From Enterococcus faecium (GTDB lineage: Bacteria; Bacillota; Bacilli; Lactobacillales; Enterococcaceae), in contig NZ_CP118955.1 in assembly GCF_029023785.1 (NCBI RefSeq), positions 928,501 through 992,500 on the forward strand: DNA of 64,000 nt, given 5' to 3'. A model generated the notes under the pieces. It did no database searches, was not told where the DNA came from, and saw nothing but the letters and a program-made list of their open reading frames with translations. Below, in pieces: positions 1-8,754 of this stretch (position 1 is the stretch's first letter; each line of letters begins with the position of its first letter). A program made the position numbers and the translations under genes.

Positions 1-212
1 AAAAGACAAGCGGAAACTGGTTTTTTCTTATGGGCTTACTGATGGCATTGATCGGCTATTATTTAAAGACATCTGGGCATACGAATTATTTTCTGATTGA
101 AATGCTTCTGCTAGTATTTCCAATTATGCCTATTTTTATTATGACAGAAAAGACATTACAGAAATATGACCTGGAAACTGGAGGGAACGATAATGAATAT
201 TTTAATGATTGA
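1..212 (+). CDS. C-terminal end of small membrane protein (partial)
   Basis: The reading frame is open at the left edge and ends in TGA at 210-212. The visible 69 residues hold two hydrophobic stretches (WFFLMGLLMALIGYY and the LIEMLLLVFPIMPIFIM region) and a polar tail, so this is the end of a small membrane protein. It overlaps the response regulator start by 20 bases, and the regulator's ribosome binding site lies inside it, which suggests translational coupling and one transcript. The family is not recognised; a short DUF3188-type protein is possible but unproven. Confidence 0.5.
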   Translation, partial: KTSGNWFFLMGLLMALIGYYLKTSGHTNYFLIEMLLLVFPIMPIFIMTEKTLQKYDLETGGNDNEYFND

Positions 213-909
213 AGATAATCAATCTGTTTCTGAAATGATGCAGATGTTTTTCTTAAATGAAGGTTGGGAAGCAACTTTCAAGTATGATGGAAAAGAAGGG
301 CTCGATGCCTTTTTAGAAAACCCACAACATTGGGATATGATTACACTAGACCTGAATTTGCCCACACTGGACGGTATGCTAGTAGGAAGAGAGATCCGCA
401 AAGTTTCAAGTACTGTGCCGATTATCATGCTGACAGCTAGAGATTCTGAAAGCGATCAGGTGATCGGCTTAGAGATGGGGGCAGATGATTATGTCACAAA
501 ACCTTTCAGTCCTCTGACGCTTATTGCTCGAATGAAAGCTTTGCATCGCCGTAGTGAGTTGGCAGAAGCAAGAGAAGAAGCAGCAGTTTCAGATGATCAT
601 TTTGATATCGAGACTAGTCATTTCAAGATGAATACGAAAACACGAGAAGCGTATCTGGACAACCGGCCAATTGAAGGACTGACGCCTAAAGAGTTCGATC
701 TATTGTTTACTTTAGCAAAAAAACCACGTCAAGTATTCTCTCGGGAGCAGTTGCTTGAATTAGTCTGGGATTATCAGTACTTTGGTGATGAACGGACAGT
801 GGACGCCCATATCAAGAAATTACGACAAAAAATCGAAAAGGTCGGACCACAAGTCATCCAAACTGTTTGGGGAGTCGGCTACAAATTCGATGATTCTGGT
901 GTTGCCTAA
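193..909 (+). CDS. OmpR-family response regulator
   Basis: This 238-residue DNA-binding response regulator has an N-terminal receiver domain (about 1-120) with the phospho-acceptor Asp53 in LDLNLP, the conserved TAR and the KPF switch lysine. A C-terminal winged-helix domain follows (about 140-236), ending in the typical VWGVGYKF motif. The ATG at 193 is chosen because GGAGGG sits just upstream; an upstream in-frame ATG at 166 lacks this. It overlaps the kinase gene at TAATG, so the pair is co-translated. Its target genes are not known; the neighbouring ABC-like pair and ltaS are candidates by position only. Confidence 0.93.
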   Translation: MNILMIEDNQSVSEMMQMFFLNEGWEATFKYDGKEGLDAFLENPQHWDMITLDLNLPTLDGMLVGREIRKVSSTVPIIMLTARDSESDQVIGLEMGADDYVTKPFSPLTLIARMKALHRRSELAEAREEAAVSDDHFDIETSHFKMNTKTREAYLDNRPIEGLTPKEFDLLFTLAKKPRQVFSREQLLELVWDYQYFGDERTVDAHIKKLRQKIEKVGPQVIQTVWGVGYKFDDSGVA

Positions 910-2357
910 TGCGTTATTTGTATCAGCAACTCTTAGCTTTTTGCGGAATGGTCGCGTTGATCTTATTGATCGTTGGAGTTTCTTTTACACAACTGACAAA
1001 ACAAACGATTGAAGAAAACAATTACCAGCAACTGTTTGGATATGCTGAATCAGTTGAAAAGACAACGCAAACCTATGCCGATACGCTCCCGCAGTTTAGT
1101 CAAGATCAGGCGTTTCAAAATGCATTGCTGCTGACAGAGCAAGTACTGACAGAACAAAATGTGAACTTTATATTTATCGATAAAAACGAACGTGTCATTT
1201 ATCCGACTAATACAGCTTTACTGAATTTTACCTTAACAGCTGATCAATGGAAAAATCTGAGGAATGGACGTCAAGAAAAATTCACATCGAATAAAAATAT
1301 TTTAGGACAAGCACAGGCGACCTCTTACGCACTTGTGCCATTTAATTTGAATCATGAATTCTATGGAGCACTTGTAGTTAGTCAACCTGCGCGAAATATC
1401 GATAACAGCGTTCGTCCAATTACACTGAACCTGTTCAAAGGATTTATTTTTTCCAGTATCGTTGCAGTTATTGCCAGCTATGCTTTTGCAGCATTCCAAG
1501 TTAAGCGTATCAATCGGTTAAGGAATGCGACGAAAGAAGTGACGAATGGTAATTTTGATGTACAGCTCCCCGTACATGACAAAGATGAATTTGATGAGTT
1601 AGCAGATGATTTCAATAAAATGACGAATTCATTGAGAGAATCTCAAGCAGAAATTGAAGAACAAGAAAATCGTCGAAGACAATTTATGGCAGATGCTTCT
1701 CACGAGATGAGAACACCTCTTACGACAATCAACGGACTTCTGGAAGGGTTAGAATACAATGCAATCCCTGAAAATCAGCGAGAAAACGCGATTAAATTGA
1801 TGAAAAATGAAACAGAGCGTCTGATCCGTTTGGTGAATGAAAACTTGGATTATGAAAAAATCCGTACGAATCAAATCAGTATGGTCATTAAAAAATTCAA
1901 TGGAACAGAAACATTGAAAAATATTGTTGCACAGTTAGAAGCTAAAGCAGAAGCAGCAGGAGATACATTGACATTGAAAGCCGTTGATGATATTGATGTT
2001 TACGCTGATTATGACCGATTTGTCCAAATCATGGTCAATATTATTCAAAACGCGATACAGTTTACTGAAAACGGCCAAATCACGATTACTTTAGAAAAAG
2101 GCTATCTTGAAACGATCATCACGATTGAAGATACGGGAATTGGAATGTCTGAACAACAAATGAAAAGTATCTGGGATCGTTATTATAAAGTAGATCCTTC
2201 AAGAAAAAATACAAAATATGGTGAATCAGGATTAGGTTTACCAATCGTGCAGCAACTTGTACGCTTGCATAAAGGAAAATTAGAAGTAGAAAGCGAATTA
2301 GGAAAAGGAACAAAATTCGCTGTTCGTTTGCCTGACGTAGAAATCAAAAAAGAGTAA
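909..2357 (+). CDS. Sensor histidine kinase
   Basis: This 482-residue membrane kinase is the partner of the response regulator. It has a first membrane segment at about residues 8-28, an extracellular sensor domain of about 155 residues, a second membrane segment near 180-200 and a HAMP linker. A HisKA domain follows with phospho-acceptor His265 in SHEMRTPLT, then a HATPase domain with the N box (NIIQNAIQF), G1 (DTGIGM) and G2 (GESGLGL). The start ATG shares its A with the stop codon of the regulator gene. The long extracellular loop suggests an envelope signal, but the ligand cannot be read from the sequence. Confidence 0.94.
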   Translation: MRYLYQQLLAFCGMVALILLIVGVSFTQLTKQTIEENNYQQLFGYAESVEKTTQTYADTLPQFSQDQAFQNALLLTEQVLTEQNVNFIFIDKNERVIYPTNTALLNFTLTADQWKNLRNGRQEKFTSNKNILGQAQATSYALVPFNLNHEFYGALVVSQPARNIDNSVRPITLNLFKGFIFSSIVAVIASYAFAAFQVKRINRLRNATKEVTNGNFDVQLPVHDKDEFDELADDFNKMTNSLRESQAEIEEQENRRRQFMADASHEMRTPLTTINGLLEGLEYNAIPENQRENAIKLMKNETERLIRLVNENLDYEKIRTNQISMVIKKFNGTETLKNIVAQLEAKAEAAGDTLTLKAVDDIDVYADYDRFVQIMVNIIQNAIQFTENGQITITLEKGYLETIITIEDTGIGMSEQQMKSIWDRYYKVDPSRKNTKYGESGLGLPIVQQLVRLHKGKLEVESELGKGTKFAVRLPDVEIKKE

Positions 2358-2410
2358 AAAACAAGCGGTATAAAAGATCATGAATCGATCTTCTATACCG
2401 CTTGTTTTTA
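2356..2410 (+). terminator. Rho-independent terminator after the two-component operon
   Basis: A long inverted repeat (AACAAGCGGTATA pairing with TATACCGCTTGTT) lies directly after the kinase stop codon and is flanked by A and T runs. It can work for the kinase operon and for the converging gene at 2427. Confidence 0.88.
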
Positions 2411-2426
2411 CTATAAAATGATTGAT

Positions 2427-2936
2427 TTAGCCCGCGGGCTCTAAACGATCAATATAAGGACTTTGAGCAATAGTAGCATCATGAGTAAAGAGTAAGATAC
2501 CTTGATTTTCTTCATGAGCTAAATAAGAAAGCAAGTGGAGTAGCTCTTGGATCTCCAATACACTAAGTTCATCAAATGTATCTTCAATAACAATATTGTT
2601 TCGCTTGGAAAGCAAGGCATGAAGTAATTGCAGCTTTACTTTTTCAAAAGACGTCAACTCAGCTGCCGCACAATTAAGCAAGGAAGGAGAGATATCAAGT
2701 TTTTCTTGATAGGCCAAACGATCTTGTTTGATTTCTTTTTCCGGTACATCCAACAGGACATGGTCTTTAAGATTCAGATAAGGAAACATCGGCCAATTTT
2801 TTTGGATGATCGCAAAATTATCCAGTTTTGCAACAAGAACCTCTTTTTTCAAGTGCTCCAATATTTTATGCTGTTTTTCGAGAGGACACAAAATAACGGT
2901 CAAGTGTTCAGCATGAATCAAATATTCAGGTTTCAT
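2427..2936 (-). CDS. ABC-ATPase-like protein lacking Walker A
   Basis: This 169-residue protein keeps the outline of an ABC transporter ATPase but not its catalytic core. There is a Q-loop-like segment (AIIQKNWPMFPYLNLKDHV), a signature-like region where LSGGQ is replaced by LTSFE, a Walker-B-like stretch with EDT instead of DEP, and an H-loop-like LLFTHD. The P-loop position reads CPLEKQHK, with no GxxGxGKS/T. GTAGGAGG precedes the ATG at 2936; the upstream extension in the same frame runs back into the permease gene and is ignored. It overlaps the upstream membrane gene by 11 bases. It is probably a non-hydrolysing regulatory or structural partner; a decayed gene is the alternative. Confidence 0.65.
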   Translation of the reverse strand: MKPEYLIHAEHLTVILCPLEKQHKILEHLKKEVLVAKLDNFAIIQKNWPMFPYLNLKDHVLLDVPEKEIKQDRLAYQEKLDISPSLLNCAAAELTSFEKVKLQLLHALLSKRNNIVIEDTFDELSVLEIQELLHLLSYLAHEENQGILLFTHDATIAQSPYIDRLEPAG

Positions 2937-3651
2937 TACGTCCAGGCCTCCTACTTTGCAAATGATGGATAAAAAAAGTGAAAGGGAATAGACTAAGAAT
3001 GAGACAGCATCCACTGAGCCCAATAAGAGTTTGGGCAAATCCCTTAAGTATATCTGTGAAAAAAAGATCATTTTGGAAATCGATGGTAAAAAAAGTCTGT
3101 TGATCCATCGGAATTGTAAGTCCGCTTACCGAAGTCAAGATATCACGGATATCTGGCAGTTCAGTAGTCTTTAAGACAAGAAAATTGATCCTTTGAAGAA
3201 GCGCTTCATAAACTGACTGGAAGCTGACGATCCACAATAAAACCAAGATACAACAAAGAAAGAGAGGAAAGAACAGCTGCCAGAAAATAAAAAGGAATAA
3301 TTTGGTTTTAGAAAGACCAGTCAGGCGCCAATTGATCAATTCCTGCTTGTTTTGCCTGACTGAATAGTAAAAGAAAAAGATAAAAAGGAAGGCAAATAGA
3401 AAAAATAAACTGAATATGCCTTTTATATAAAATCGGCTAGCTAATTCTAAAGCCGGAAGAAGCTCTGTAGATGCAGAAGCGCCAATAAATGAAAGCCGAT
3501 CTTGGACTTGATTGGCTAAAGCCGATTGCAAATGGTAAAGAGTCAGGCATGCTATCAATAAAAAAGCAGAAAAGCTTGAAAATAAACAATAGAGTATTGT
3601 CTGCTTTTTGTAATAAATTAATCGAGCAGTAGCATAGCGGATTATTTTCAT
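2926..3651 (-). CDS. FtsX-like membrane protein (half permease)
   Basis: This protein of about 241 residues has one N-terminal membrane segment, a short outer loop, and two or three further hydrophobic segments in the C-terminal part, with a sequence feel like FtsX/MacB permeases (RARLI-type start, RLTGLSKTKLF coupling-like segment). It is much shorter than the usual FtsX-family permeases of 400-650 residues. AGAGGTG lies six bases before the ATG at 3651; a GTG at 3660 is an alternative. It is translated together with the ABC-like gene, so the two probably form one complex. Substrate is unknown. Confidence 0.6.
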   Translation of the reverse strand: MKIIRYATARLIYYKKQTILYCLFSSFSAFLLIACLTLYHLQSALANQVQDRLSFIGASASTELLPALELASRFYIKGIFSLFFLFAFLFIFFFYYSVRQNKQELINWRLTGLSKTKLFLFIFWQLFFPLFLCCILVLLWIVSFQSVYEALLQRINFLVLKTTELPDIRDILTSVSGLTIPMDQQTFFTIDFQNDLFFTDILKGFAQTLIGLSGCCLILSLFPFTFFIHHLQSRRPGRNET

Positions 3652-3754
3652 ACTTTTCACCTCTATAAAAAGTATAGAAAATGAATATGAATAAAGTATG
3701 AAATTCCTTTAGTGAAATCACGAATTAAAACCAGAAAATATTTTGTAAAAAGCA

Positions 3755-3862
3755 AGAGGTTGTGAAGAAGCTGCCCTATTCTATTACCGTAGATGCAAGC
3801 TTTTGAACACTGTTTATTCGAAAAGAGGAGCAGCGACAATAATTTTGTCGCTGCTCCTTTTA
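3755..3862 (+). repeat. Modular intergenic repeat, short copy A
   Basis: The left module (AGAGGTTGTGAAGAAGCTG) is joined directly to the right module (ATTACCGTAGATGCAAGCTT, then TTTGAACACTGTTTATTCG) and ends in the ltaS terminator hairpin. The central stem-loop present in the copy at 21490 is missing, so this is an internally deleted copy. The same modules occur at 21490, 42853 and, inverted, at 50430. Confidence 0.75.
3821..3862 (-). terminator. ltaS terminator
   Basis: Near-perfect hairpin with the stem AGGAGCAGCGACAA pairing with TTGTCGCTGCTCCT, flanked by an A run and a T run. It lies just beyond the ltaS stop codon in the direction of ltaS transcription and is also the last module of repeat copy A. 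Confidence 0.85.
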
Positions 3863-3873
3863 AATTTATTTTA

Positions 3874-5994
3874 TCATTCGGAAGAACTTGTGGTCGTTCC
3901 GTGAAGTTCTTGGTACGTTTGCGTTTTATAAAGATCAACAGTTGATTGTCCCTTGTGTTCACTAAAGACACTAGTTGACTTGTCACCAAGAGATTTTTCA
4001 GCTTCTTTTAATTTCTCTAAGCCATTCTTGTAGTCATAATCACTGGTATCAATTGGGTCTAATCCACTATTCGTATAGAACCGAAGAAGATCACCATTAT
4101 TGATTTGGTCAGAAACAGCTAACTGTTTATCAACTTTTTCTTTCAGTGAATCAATTTCATTCTGTACTTCCTCAGTAGGTTCAGTAATAGCTTCACCAGT
4201 TTCGTTACTATAGATCGTACCACCGTAGTAAGTATATTTTGGTGTAACAAAATCACCATCACGGAAAGAAACAAGCTGTTCATGATCTTTCGAGAATAGA
4301 TCTTGTCCTAACTGAATATAATTTTTTGTATCTACACCTAGTAAGTGAAGTAATGTAGGCAAGGCATCAACTTGTCCGCCGTAAGTGTGATTGATTCCGC
4401 CCTGTGTTTGTCCAGGGATATGGATCATATAAGGGACACGCTGCATTTGTGCATTGTCGTAGTTTGTCCAAGTAGAACTTGTTTTTCCAACTAATTCAGC
4501 TAGATTTTTATTTCTTGAATTCGAGACACCGTAATGGTCACCGTAAAGGACGATGACTGAATTATCATACAAGCCGCTTTCTTTCAAATAATTGAAGAAT
4601 TCTTGTACGGCGGTATCTAAATAATTGGCTGTCGCAAAGTAACCGTTGATCGTTTCATCATTTGTATTGGCTAACGGGAATCCTGCTTCGTCATTGGTGA
4701 ATTTTGAATAAGGATAATGGTTAGATACAGCAATGAATTTTGAATAAAATGGTTGTTGCAGACGTTCCAAGTATTGTACGGATTGTTGGAAAAATGGTTT
4801 ATCATGCAACCCGTATTGGAACGAATTGTCATCATTAACATCATAATAAGAAGAATCAAAGAAATAATCATATCCTAAATTCTTGTATGTCTCGTTTCGA
4901 TTCCAGAATGTACCAGCGTTCCCATGGAATACCGCACTAGTGTAACCTTGTGTTTGACTTAAAATATCAGGTGCAGCTTGGAAAGTATTTTTTCCGCCTA
5001 ATTGTGTGAACAAGGAGCCTTGATTCAAGCCAAACAATGAATTTTCCATCAGCGTTTCCGCATCGCTTGTTTTTCCTGCTTTTACTTGATGGAAAAAGTT
5101 GTCAAAACTGAACGTGCTGTTGCTGTGGTAAAGACTATTGATGAAAGGTGTAACTTCATGCTGGACACCATTCTCATCTGTCAATTTATAATCGATCAAG
5201 AATTGCTGGAAGCTTTCTAAATGGATATAAATCACATTTTTTCCTTTAGCAAGACCGAACAAATCGTCATTTGGTGCTGCATAATGTTCTTTTACATAAT
5301 TTTCTACTTCTTTCATATCATTGGGACTTGCTTCTGCCCGCACTTGGTTTGTCTGGTAAGTTTGAACACCGTCATAAACCATGAAAGCATTCAAGCCAAG
5401 ATATTTGACCAAATAATCACGAGAGAATGTTCGAGTCAGCAATTCTGGACGATCAGCTTCCGCCATAAAAAGATTTCCTGAGAAAATCATAACTGCTAAT
5501 GTAGAGATCGCAAAAGCCATTCTTGCTCGGATCGGGCGAGGGTCCAACTTGATTTTTTTTGCAATCAGCAGAACAGCCAAGATAATAAAATCGATCCAAT
5601 AGATCACATCATATGGGCGAAACAGTCGAATGGCACTTTCTCCCAGACCACTCGCTACTTTCCCAGCACCTAAAATCGTGTTGATCGTAATGAAGTCCGT
5701 GAATTCTCGATAATAAGTGACATTCGAAAAAACAAGCAATGTCAAAAGAAAATAAATGACCATCATCGTGATATAAGCAACTCTAGGGCGTCTGATATAA
5801 AGAGCAATTCCAAGTAATAACAATGTAGTTGCAATAGGGTTGATAAACAAGATAAAGTATTGAATGCCACTTTCGATTCCGAGATGGAAATCAACTAAAT
5901 AGGCAAAAATCGTTTTCAACCAAAGTAAAACGACTAGTAAAGAAAAAAATCCGAGCCTCTTATTCAAAAAGGCAGGTGTTTTTATATATTTCAA
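3874..5994 (-). CDS. ltaS: Lipoteichoic acid synthase (LtaS family)
   Basis: This 706-residue enzyme polymerises glycerol phosphate from phosphatidylglycerol onto the lipoteichoic acid anchor at the outer membrane face. Five N-terminal membrane segments (within residues 15-175) precede an extracellular sulfatase-fold domain (from about 250). The catalytic Thr309 lies in AGKTSDAE, with metal-binding Glu260 in IHLES and a later GDHYG motif. The C-terminal tail of about 80 residues is polar and charged. The start at 5994 is TTG, supported by AAAGGAAG upstream; no ATG fits as well. It is a single-gene unit with its own promoter and terminator. Another LTA synthase paralogue may exist elsewhere in the genome. 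Confidence 0.94.
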   Translation of the reverse strand: MKYIKTPAFLNKRLGFFSLLVVLLWLKTIFAYLVDFHLGIESGIQYFILFINPIATTLLLLGIALYIRRPRVAYITMMVIYFLLTLLVFSNVTYYREFTDFITINTILGAGKVASGLGESAIRLFRPYDVIYWIDFIILAVLLIAKKIKLDPRPIRARMAFAISTLAVMIFSGNLFMAEADRPELLTRTFSRDYLVKYLGLNAFMVYDGVQTYQTNQVRAEASPNDMKEVENYVKEHYAAPNDDLFGLAKGKNVIYIHLESFQQFLIDYKLTDENGVQHEVTPFINSLYHSNSTFSFDNFFHQVKAGKTSDAETLMENSLFGLNQGSLFTQLGGKNTFQAAPDILSQTQGYTSAVFHGNAGTFWNRNETYKNLGYDYFFDSSYYDVNDDNSFQYGLHDKPFFQQSVQYLERLQQPFYSKFIAVSNHYPYSKFTNDEAGFPLANTNDETINGYFATANYLDTAVQEFFNYLKESGLYDNSVIVLYGDHYGVSNSRNKNLAELVGKTSSTWTNYDNAQMQRVPYMIHIPGQTQGGINHTYGGQVDALPTLLHLLGVDTKNYIQLGQDLFSKDHEQLVSFRDGDFVTPKYTYYGGTIYSNETGEAITEPTEEVQNEIDSLKEKVDKQLAVSDQINNGDLLRFYTNSGLDPIDTSDYDYKNGLEKLKEAEKSLGDKSTSVFSEHKGQSTVDLYKTQTYQELHGTTTSSSE

Positions 5995-6070
5995 GATAAT
6001 CTTCCTTTCTGCACTTCTTAATCACAGAAGTGTCATGAAACCATGTTACACAGCTCACTTATTCTCATTT

Positions 6071-6099
6071 ATTTTACTAGTATGACAATATAGTGTCAA
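6071..6099 (-). promoter_or_regulatory. ltaS promoter
   Basis: On the minus strand a perfect -35 (TTGACA, 6094-6099) is followed after 17 bases by TAAAAT (6071-6076). It lies about 75 bases upstream of the ltaS start. Confidence 0.75.
6083..6098. promoter_or_regulatory. Putative operator palindrome over the ltaS -35
   Basis: TGACAATATAGTGTCA has inverted TGACA/TGTCA arms and an AT-rich centre. It covers most of the -35 box and the start of the spacer, which is a position where a repressor would block polymerase. No cognate regulator is assigned. Confidence 0.45.
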
Positions 6100-6223
6100 T
6101 TGAAACCAGAAGTTTATGCTGTTTCATTAAGGTTTTCTTTAAGCTTCATGAAAAAATGAGCAGTAAGACAAGTCCTATGTTTTTTGTTATACTTGGGAAG
6201 AGAAAGCTAAAGTAGGTGAAGGA

Positions 6224-7402
6224 ATGAAAGTACAAGTAAAAAAAAGAGCAAGCAATCGATTGAAAAAAGGATATCCACTGATCCAAAAAGAAGACCTTGC
6301 TCATCCCCAAAAAGAAACCACGCAATGGGTGGAATTAGTTGATTCGCAAAACCAATTTATCGCAAAAGGATATCTAGGAAAGCAGAATAAGGGAATCGGT
6401 TGGGTATTGAGCCAGCAGAACATCCCATTTGATCAATCATTTTTTGAAGAACTTTTTGTGAAGTCAAAAGAAAAAAGAACTTTCTTTTTTTCAGATGATT
6501 CTACTACCGCTTTTCGTATATTCAATGGAGAAGGAGACGGGATCGGCGGTCTGATTGTTGATTATTATGCAGGTTATGCTGTTTTTTCTTGGTATAACGA
6601 AACGTTATATGCACATCGTGAATTATTGATTCAAGCTTTTCGTGAAATCTACCCGGAAATCATAGGAGGCTATGAGAAAATTCGATTTGAATCAGTAAAT
6701 CTGCCTGAGAGCCAGTTCATTTACGGAAAAGAGGCACCGGAACCCTTGATCGTAAAAGAAAACGGAGTAAAATTTGCCGTTTATTTAAATGAAGGATTAA
6801 TGACTGGGATCTTTTTAGACCAAAAAGAAGTACGGGGATCATTAGCAGAAGGTTTCGCTTCTGGGAAAACAGTTTTGAACATGTTTAGTTATACCGGCGC
6901 CTTTTCTGTTGCTGCCGCAATGGGAGGGGCAATCGAAACAACAAGTGTCGATCTAGCAAAACGCAGTTTAAAAAAAACACAGGAACAGTTTGAAGTGAAT
7001 GGTTTGGATGTCGATCAGCAAAAAATCATTGTTATGGACGTATTCGAGTATTTCAAATACGCCAAAAGAAAACAATTTTTATATGACATGATTGTATTGG
7101 ATCCACCAAGTTTTGCCAGAAATAAGAAAAAAGTCTTTCGCGTAGCAAAAGATTATGGGGAACTGGTCAAGGATAGTCTGGATATTTTAGCAGAAGACGG
7201 GATACTTATTGCGTCTACAAATGCTGCGAATGTCTCGATAGAACAATTCCAAACAATGATTGAAGAGGAATTCCATACCAAAAATGTTTCTTTTGAACAA
7301 CTTGCTTTATATCGTCTGCCAAAAGATTTCCAGACGACGGATACCTTTTTAGAAGGCAATTATCTGAAAGTGTTTGTTTATCAAATTAAAAATAACCATT
7401 AG
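6224..7402 (+). CDS. Class I SAM-dependent rRNA methyltransferase (RlmI/YwbD type)
   Basis: This 392-residue protein has an N-terminal PUA-like domain (about 1-75), a linker region and a C-terminal Rossmann methyltransferase domain. The SAM-binding segment is VLNMFSYTGAFSVAAAMGG and the catalytic motif is VLDPPSFAR. This architecture matches RlmI and relatives, which methylate a cytosine in 23S rRNA; the exact target base here is not provable. Start ATG has AGGTGAAGG upstream. It is followed after 15 bases by aroD, probably on the same transcript. Confidence 0.88.
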   Translation: MKVQVKKRASNRLKKGYPLIQKEDLAHPQKETTQWVELVDSQNQFIAKGYLGKQNKGIGWVLSQQNIPFDQSFFEELFVKSKEKRTFFFSDDSTTAFRIFNGEGDGIGGLIVDYYAGYAVFSWYNETLYAHRELLIQAFREIYPEIIGGYEKIRFESVNLPESQFIYGKEAPEPLIVKENGVKFAVYLNEGLMTGIFLDQKEVRGSLAEGFASGKTVLNMFSYTGAFSVAAAMGGAIETTSVDLAKRSLKKTQEQFEVNGLDVDQQKIIVMDVFEYFKYAKRKQFLYDMIVLDPPSFARNKKKVFRVAKDYGELVKDSLDILAEDGILIASTNAANVSIEQFQTMIEEEFHTKNVSFEQLALYRLPKDFQTTDTFLEGNYLKVFVYQIKNNH

Positions 7403-7417
7403 AAGGAGCGATGCAGA

Positions 7418-8176
7418 ATGGTTCGGGTAAAGGGATTGAATATAGGAAGCGGTAGACCAAAGATTTGTGCGCCTCTTATCGGGGCCGTCCGAGAGGAAGT
7501 ATTACGTGAAGCAGTTCTTGCACGTGAAGCAGGGGCCGATTTAGTCGAATGGCGAGTCGATCATTATCGTGAAGTTTTTTCTTTTGATGAAGTAGCAGAA
7601 ACATTGGTTCTTATCCATGAGATGCTTGATGGACTGCCGTTATTATTTACGTTTCGTACCTTAGCTGAAGGCGGAGAACAAGACATATCGATCCGTCAGT
7701 ATCGCGACCTTTATGAACATGTGATACACACAGGATTAGTAGATATGGTCGATATCGAGTTGTTCAAAGTAGAAAGTCTAGGAAAAAGACTGATAGAGGA
7801 AATCAAGTCTTTAAACATTCCTTTAATTATCAGTAGTCATGATTTTAAAGAAACACCAGCAGACCCTGTCTTGCTTTACCGATTGAATGTTATGGAACAT
7901 TTTGGAGCCGATATCGGAAAACTGGCAGTAACTCCCAATAATGAACGAGATGTTTTGCGGTTGATGGAGTTGACTAGACGGGCAAATGCTTTTGTCTCCA
8001 TGCCTATTATTACGATGTCCATGGGAAATCTTGGTAAAATTTCTCGTCTGGCTGGCGGAACGACGGGTTCCGTTATGACATTTGGTTCCTTAAGCAGCGA
8101 TTCTACTTCTGCTCCAGGACAATTACCGGTCAAAGCATTGAAGCAAATTATTCAATTATTAAATGAACCGTTGTAG
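7418..8176 (+). CDS. aroD: 3-dehydroquinate dehydratase, type I
   Basis: The third enzyme of the shikimate pathway, 252 residues, a typical type I length. It dehydrates 3-dehydroquinate to 3-dehydroshikimate through a Schiff base. Visible family features are EWRVDHY near residue 46, FTFRT, the histidine in IISSHDF, and the lysine in GADIGKLAVTP that forms the Schiff base. The C-terminal segment SSDSTSAPGQL is typical. GAAGGAG precedes the ATG. Other shikimate genes are not nearby, so this gene stands apart from its pathway. Confidence 0.95.
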   Translation: MVRVKGLNIGSGRPKICAPLIGAVREEVLREAVLAREAGADLVEWRVDHYREVFSFDEVAETLVLIHEMLDGLPLLFTFRTLAEGGEQDISIRQYRDLYEHVIHTGLVDMVDIELFKVESLGKRLIEEIKSLNIPLIISSHDFKETPADPVLLYRLNVMEHFGADIGKLAVTPNNERDVLRLMELTRRANAFVSMPIITMSMGNLGKISRLAGGTTGSVMTFGSLSSDSTSAPGQLPVKALKQIIQLLNEPL

Positions 8177-8198
8177 AACAAGTTTGAGGTGATATTTT

Positions 8199-8684
8199 TT
8201 GGCAAAGAAAAAAATAGTAAAAACGAATGCAATCCGTATGGTCGAACAAAAAAAGATTCCCTATACAGAGCACGAATATGAGTGGGACGAAAGCCACCTA
8301 AGTGCGTCATCGGTCGCTGAACAGCTTCCAGAAAGCCAATCTCGTATATTTAAAACACTGGTTGCTGTGGGCAATGTGACGGGGCCTCTTGTTGCTGTGA
8401 TACCGGGAGAAGCCGAATTGAATCTAAAAAAATTAGCAAAAGTTTCAGGGAATAAAAAAGTAGAAATGCTCCATTTAAAAGATTTGGAAGCAACGACCGG
8501 ATACATACGTGGTGGCTGCTCGCCTATAGGTATGAAAAAACTATTTCCTACTTATTTAGATCAAATTGCAGAAAGCTATGAACAAATCATTGTCTCGGCT
8601 GGCAGAAGAGGGCTACAGATGGAGTTAGCACCTCAAGATATCTGTGCATTAACGAGCGGACAATTTGCAGATATAAAACAATAA
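8199..8684 (+). CDS. ebsC: YbaK/EbsC-family aminoacyl-tRNA deacylase
   Basis: This 161-residue single-domain protein belongs to the YbaK family, which removes Cys (or similar small residues) mis-attached to tRNA-Pro in trans. The conserved core is seen in KTLVAVG, the lysine-rich LNLKKLAKVSGNKKVEM segment and GYIRGGCSPIGMKK. The start is TTG at 8199, with GAGGTGAT at the right spacing and no ATG upstream in frame. It trails aroD by 22 bases. EbsC is the enterococcal name for this family; the functional role is by homology. Confidence 0.9.
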   Translation: MAKKKIVKTNAIRMVEQKKIPYTEHEYEWDESHLSASSVAEQLPESQSRIFKTLVAVGNVTGPLVAVIPGEAELNLKKLAKVSGNKKVEMLHLKDLEATTGYIRGGCSPIGMKKLFPTYLDQIAESYEQIIVSAGRRGLQMELAPQDICALTSGQFADIKQ

Positions 8685-8694
8685 ATCATACGTA

Positions 8695-8751
8695 TAAAAG
8701 AAAGAAGGAGGCCGGGATGTTGTTTGCCCAGTCTTCTTCTTTCTTTTTTAT
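8695..8751. terminator. Bidirectional terminator between ebsC and the flavoprotein gene
   Basis: An A-rich arm (AAAAGAAAGAAGG) and a T-rich arm (CTTCTTCTTTCTTTTTT) flank a loop of about 20 bases between converging genes. Confidence 0.75.
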
Positions 8752-8754
8752 ACA

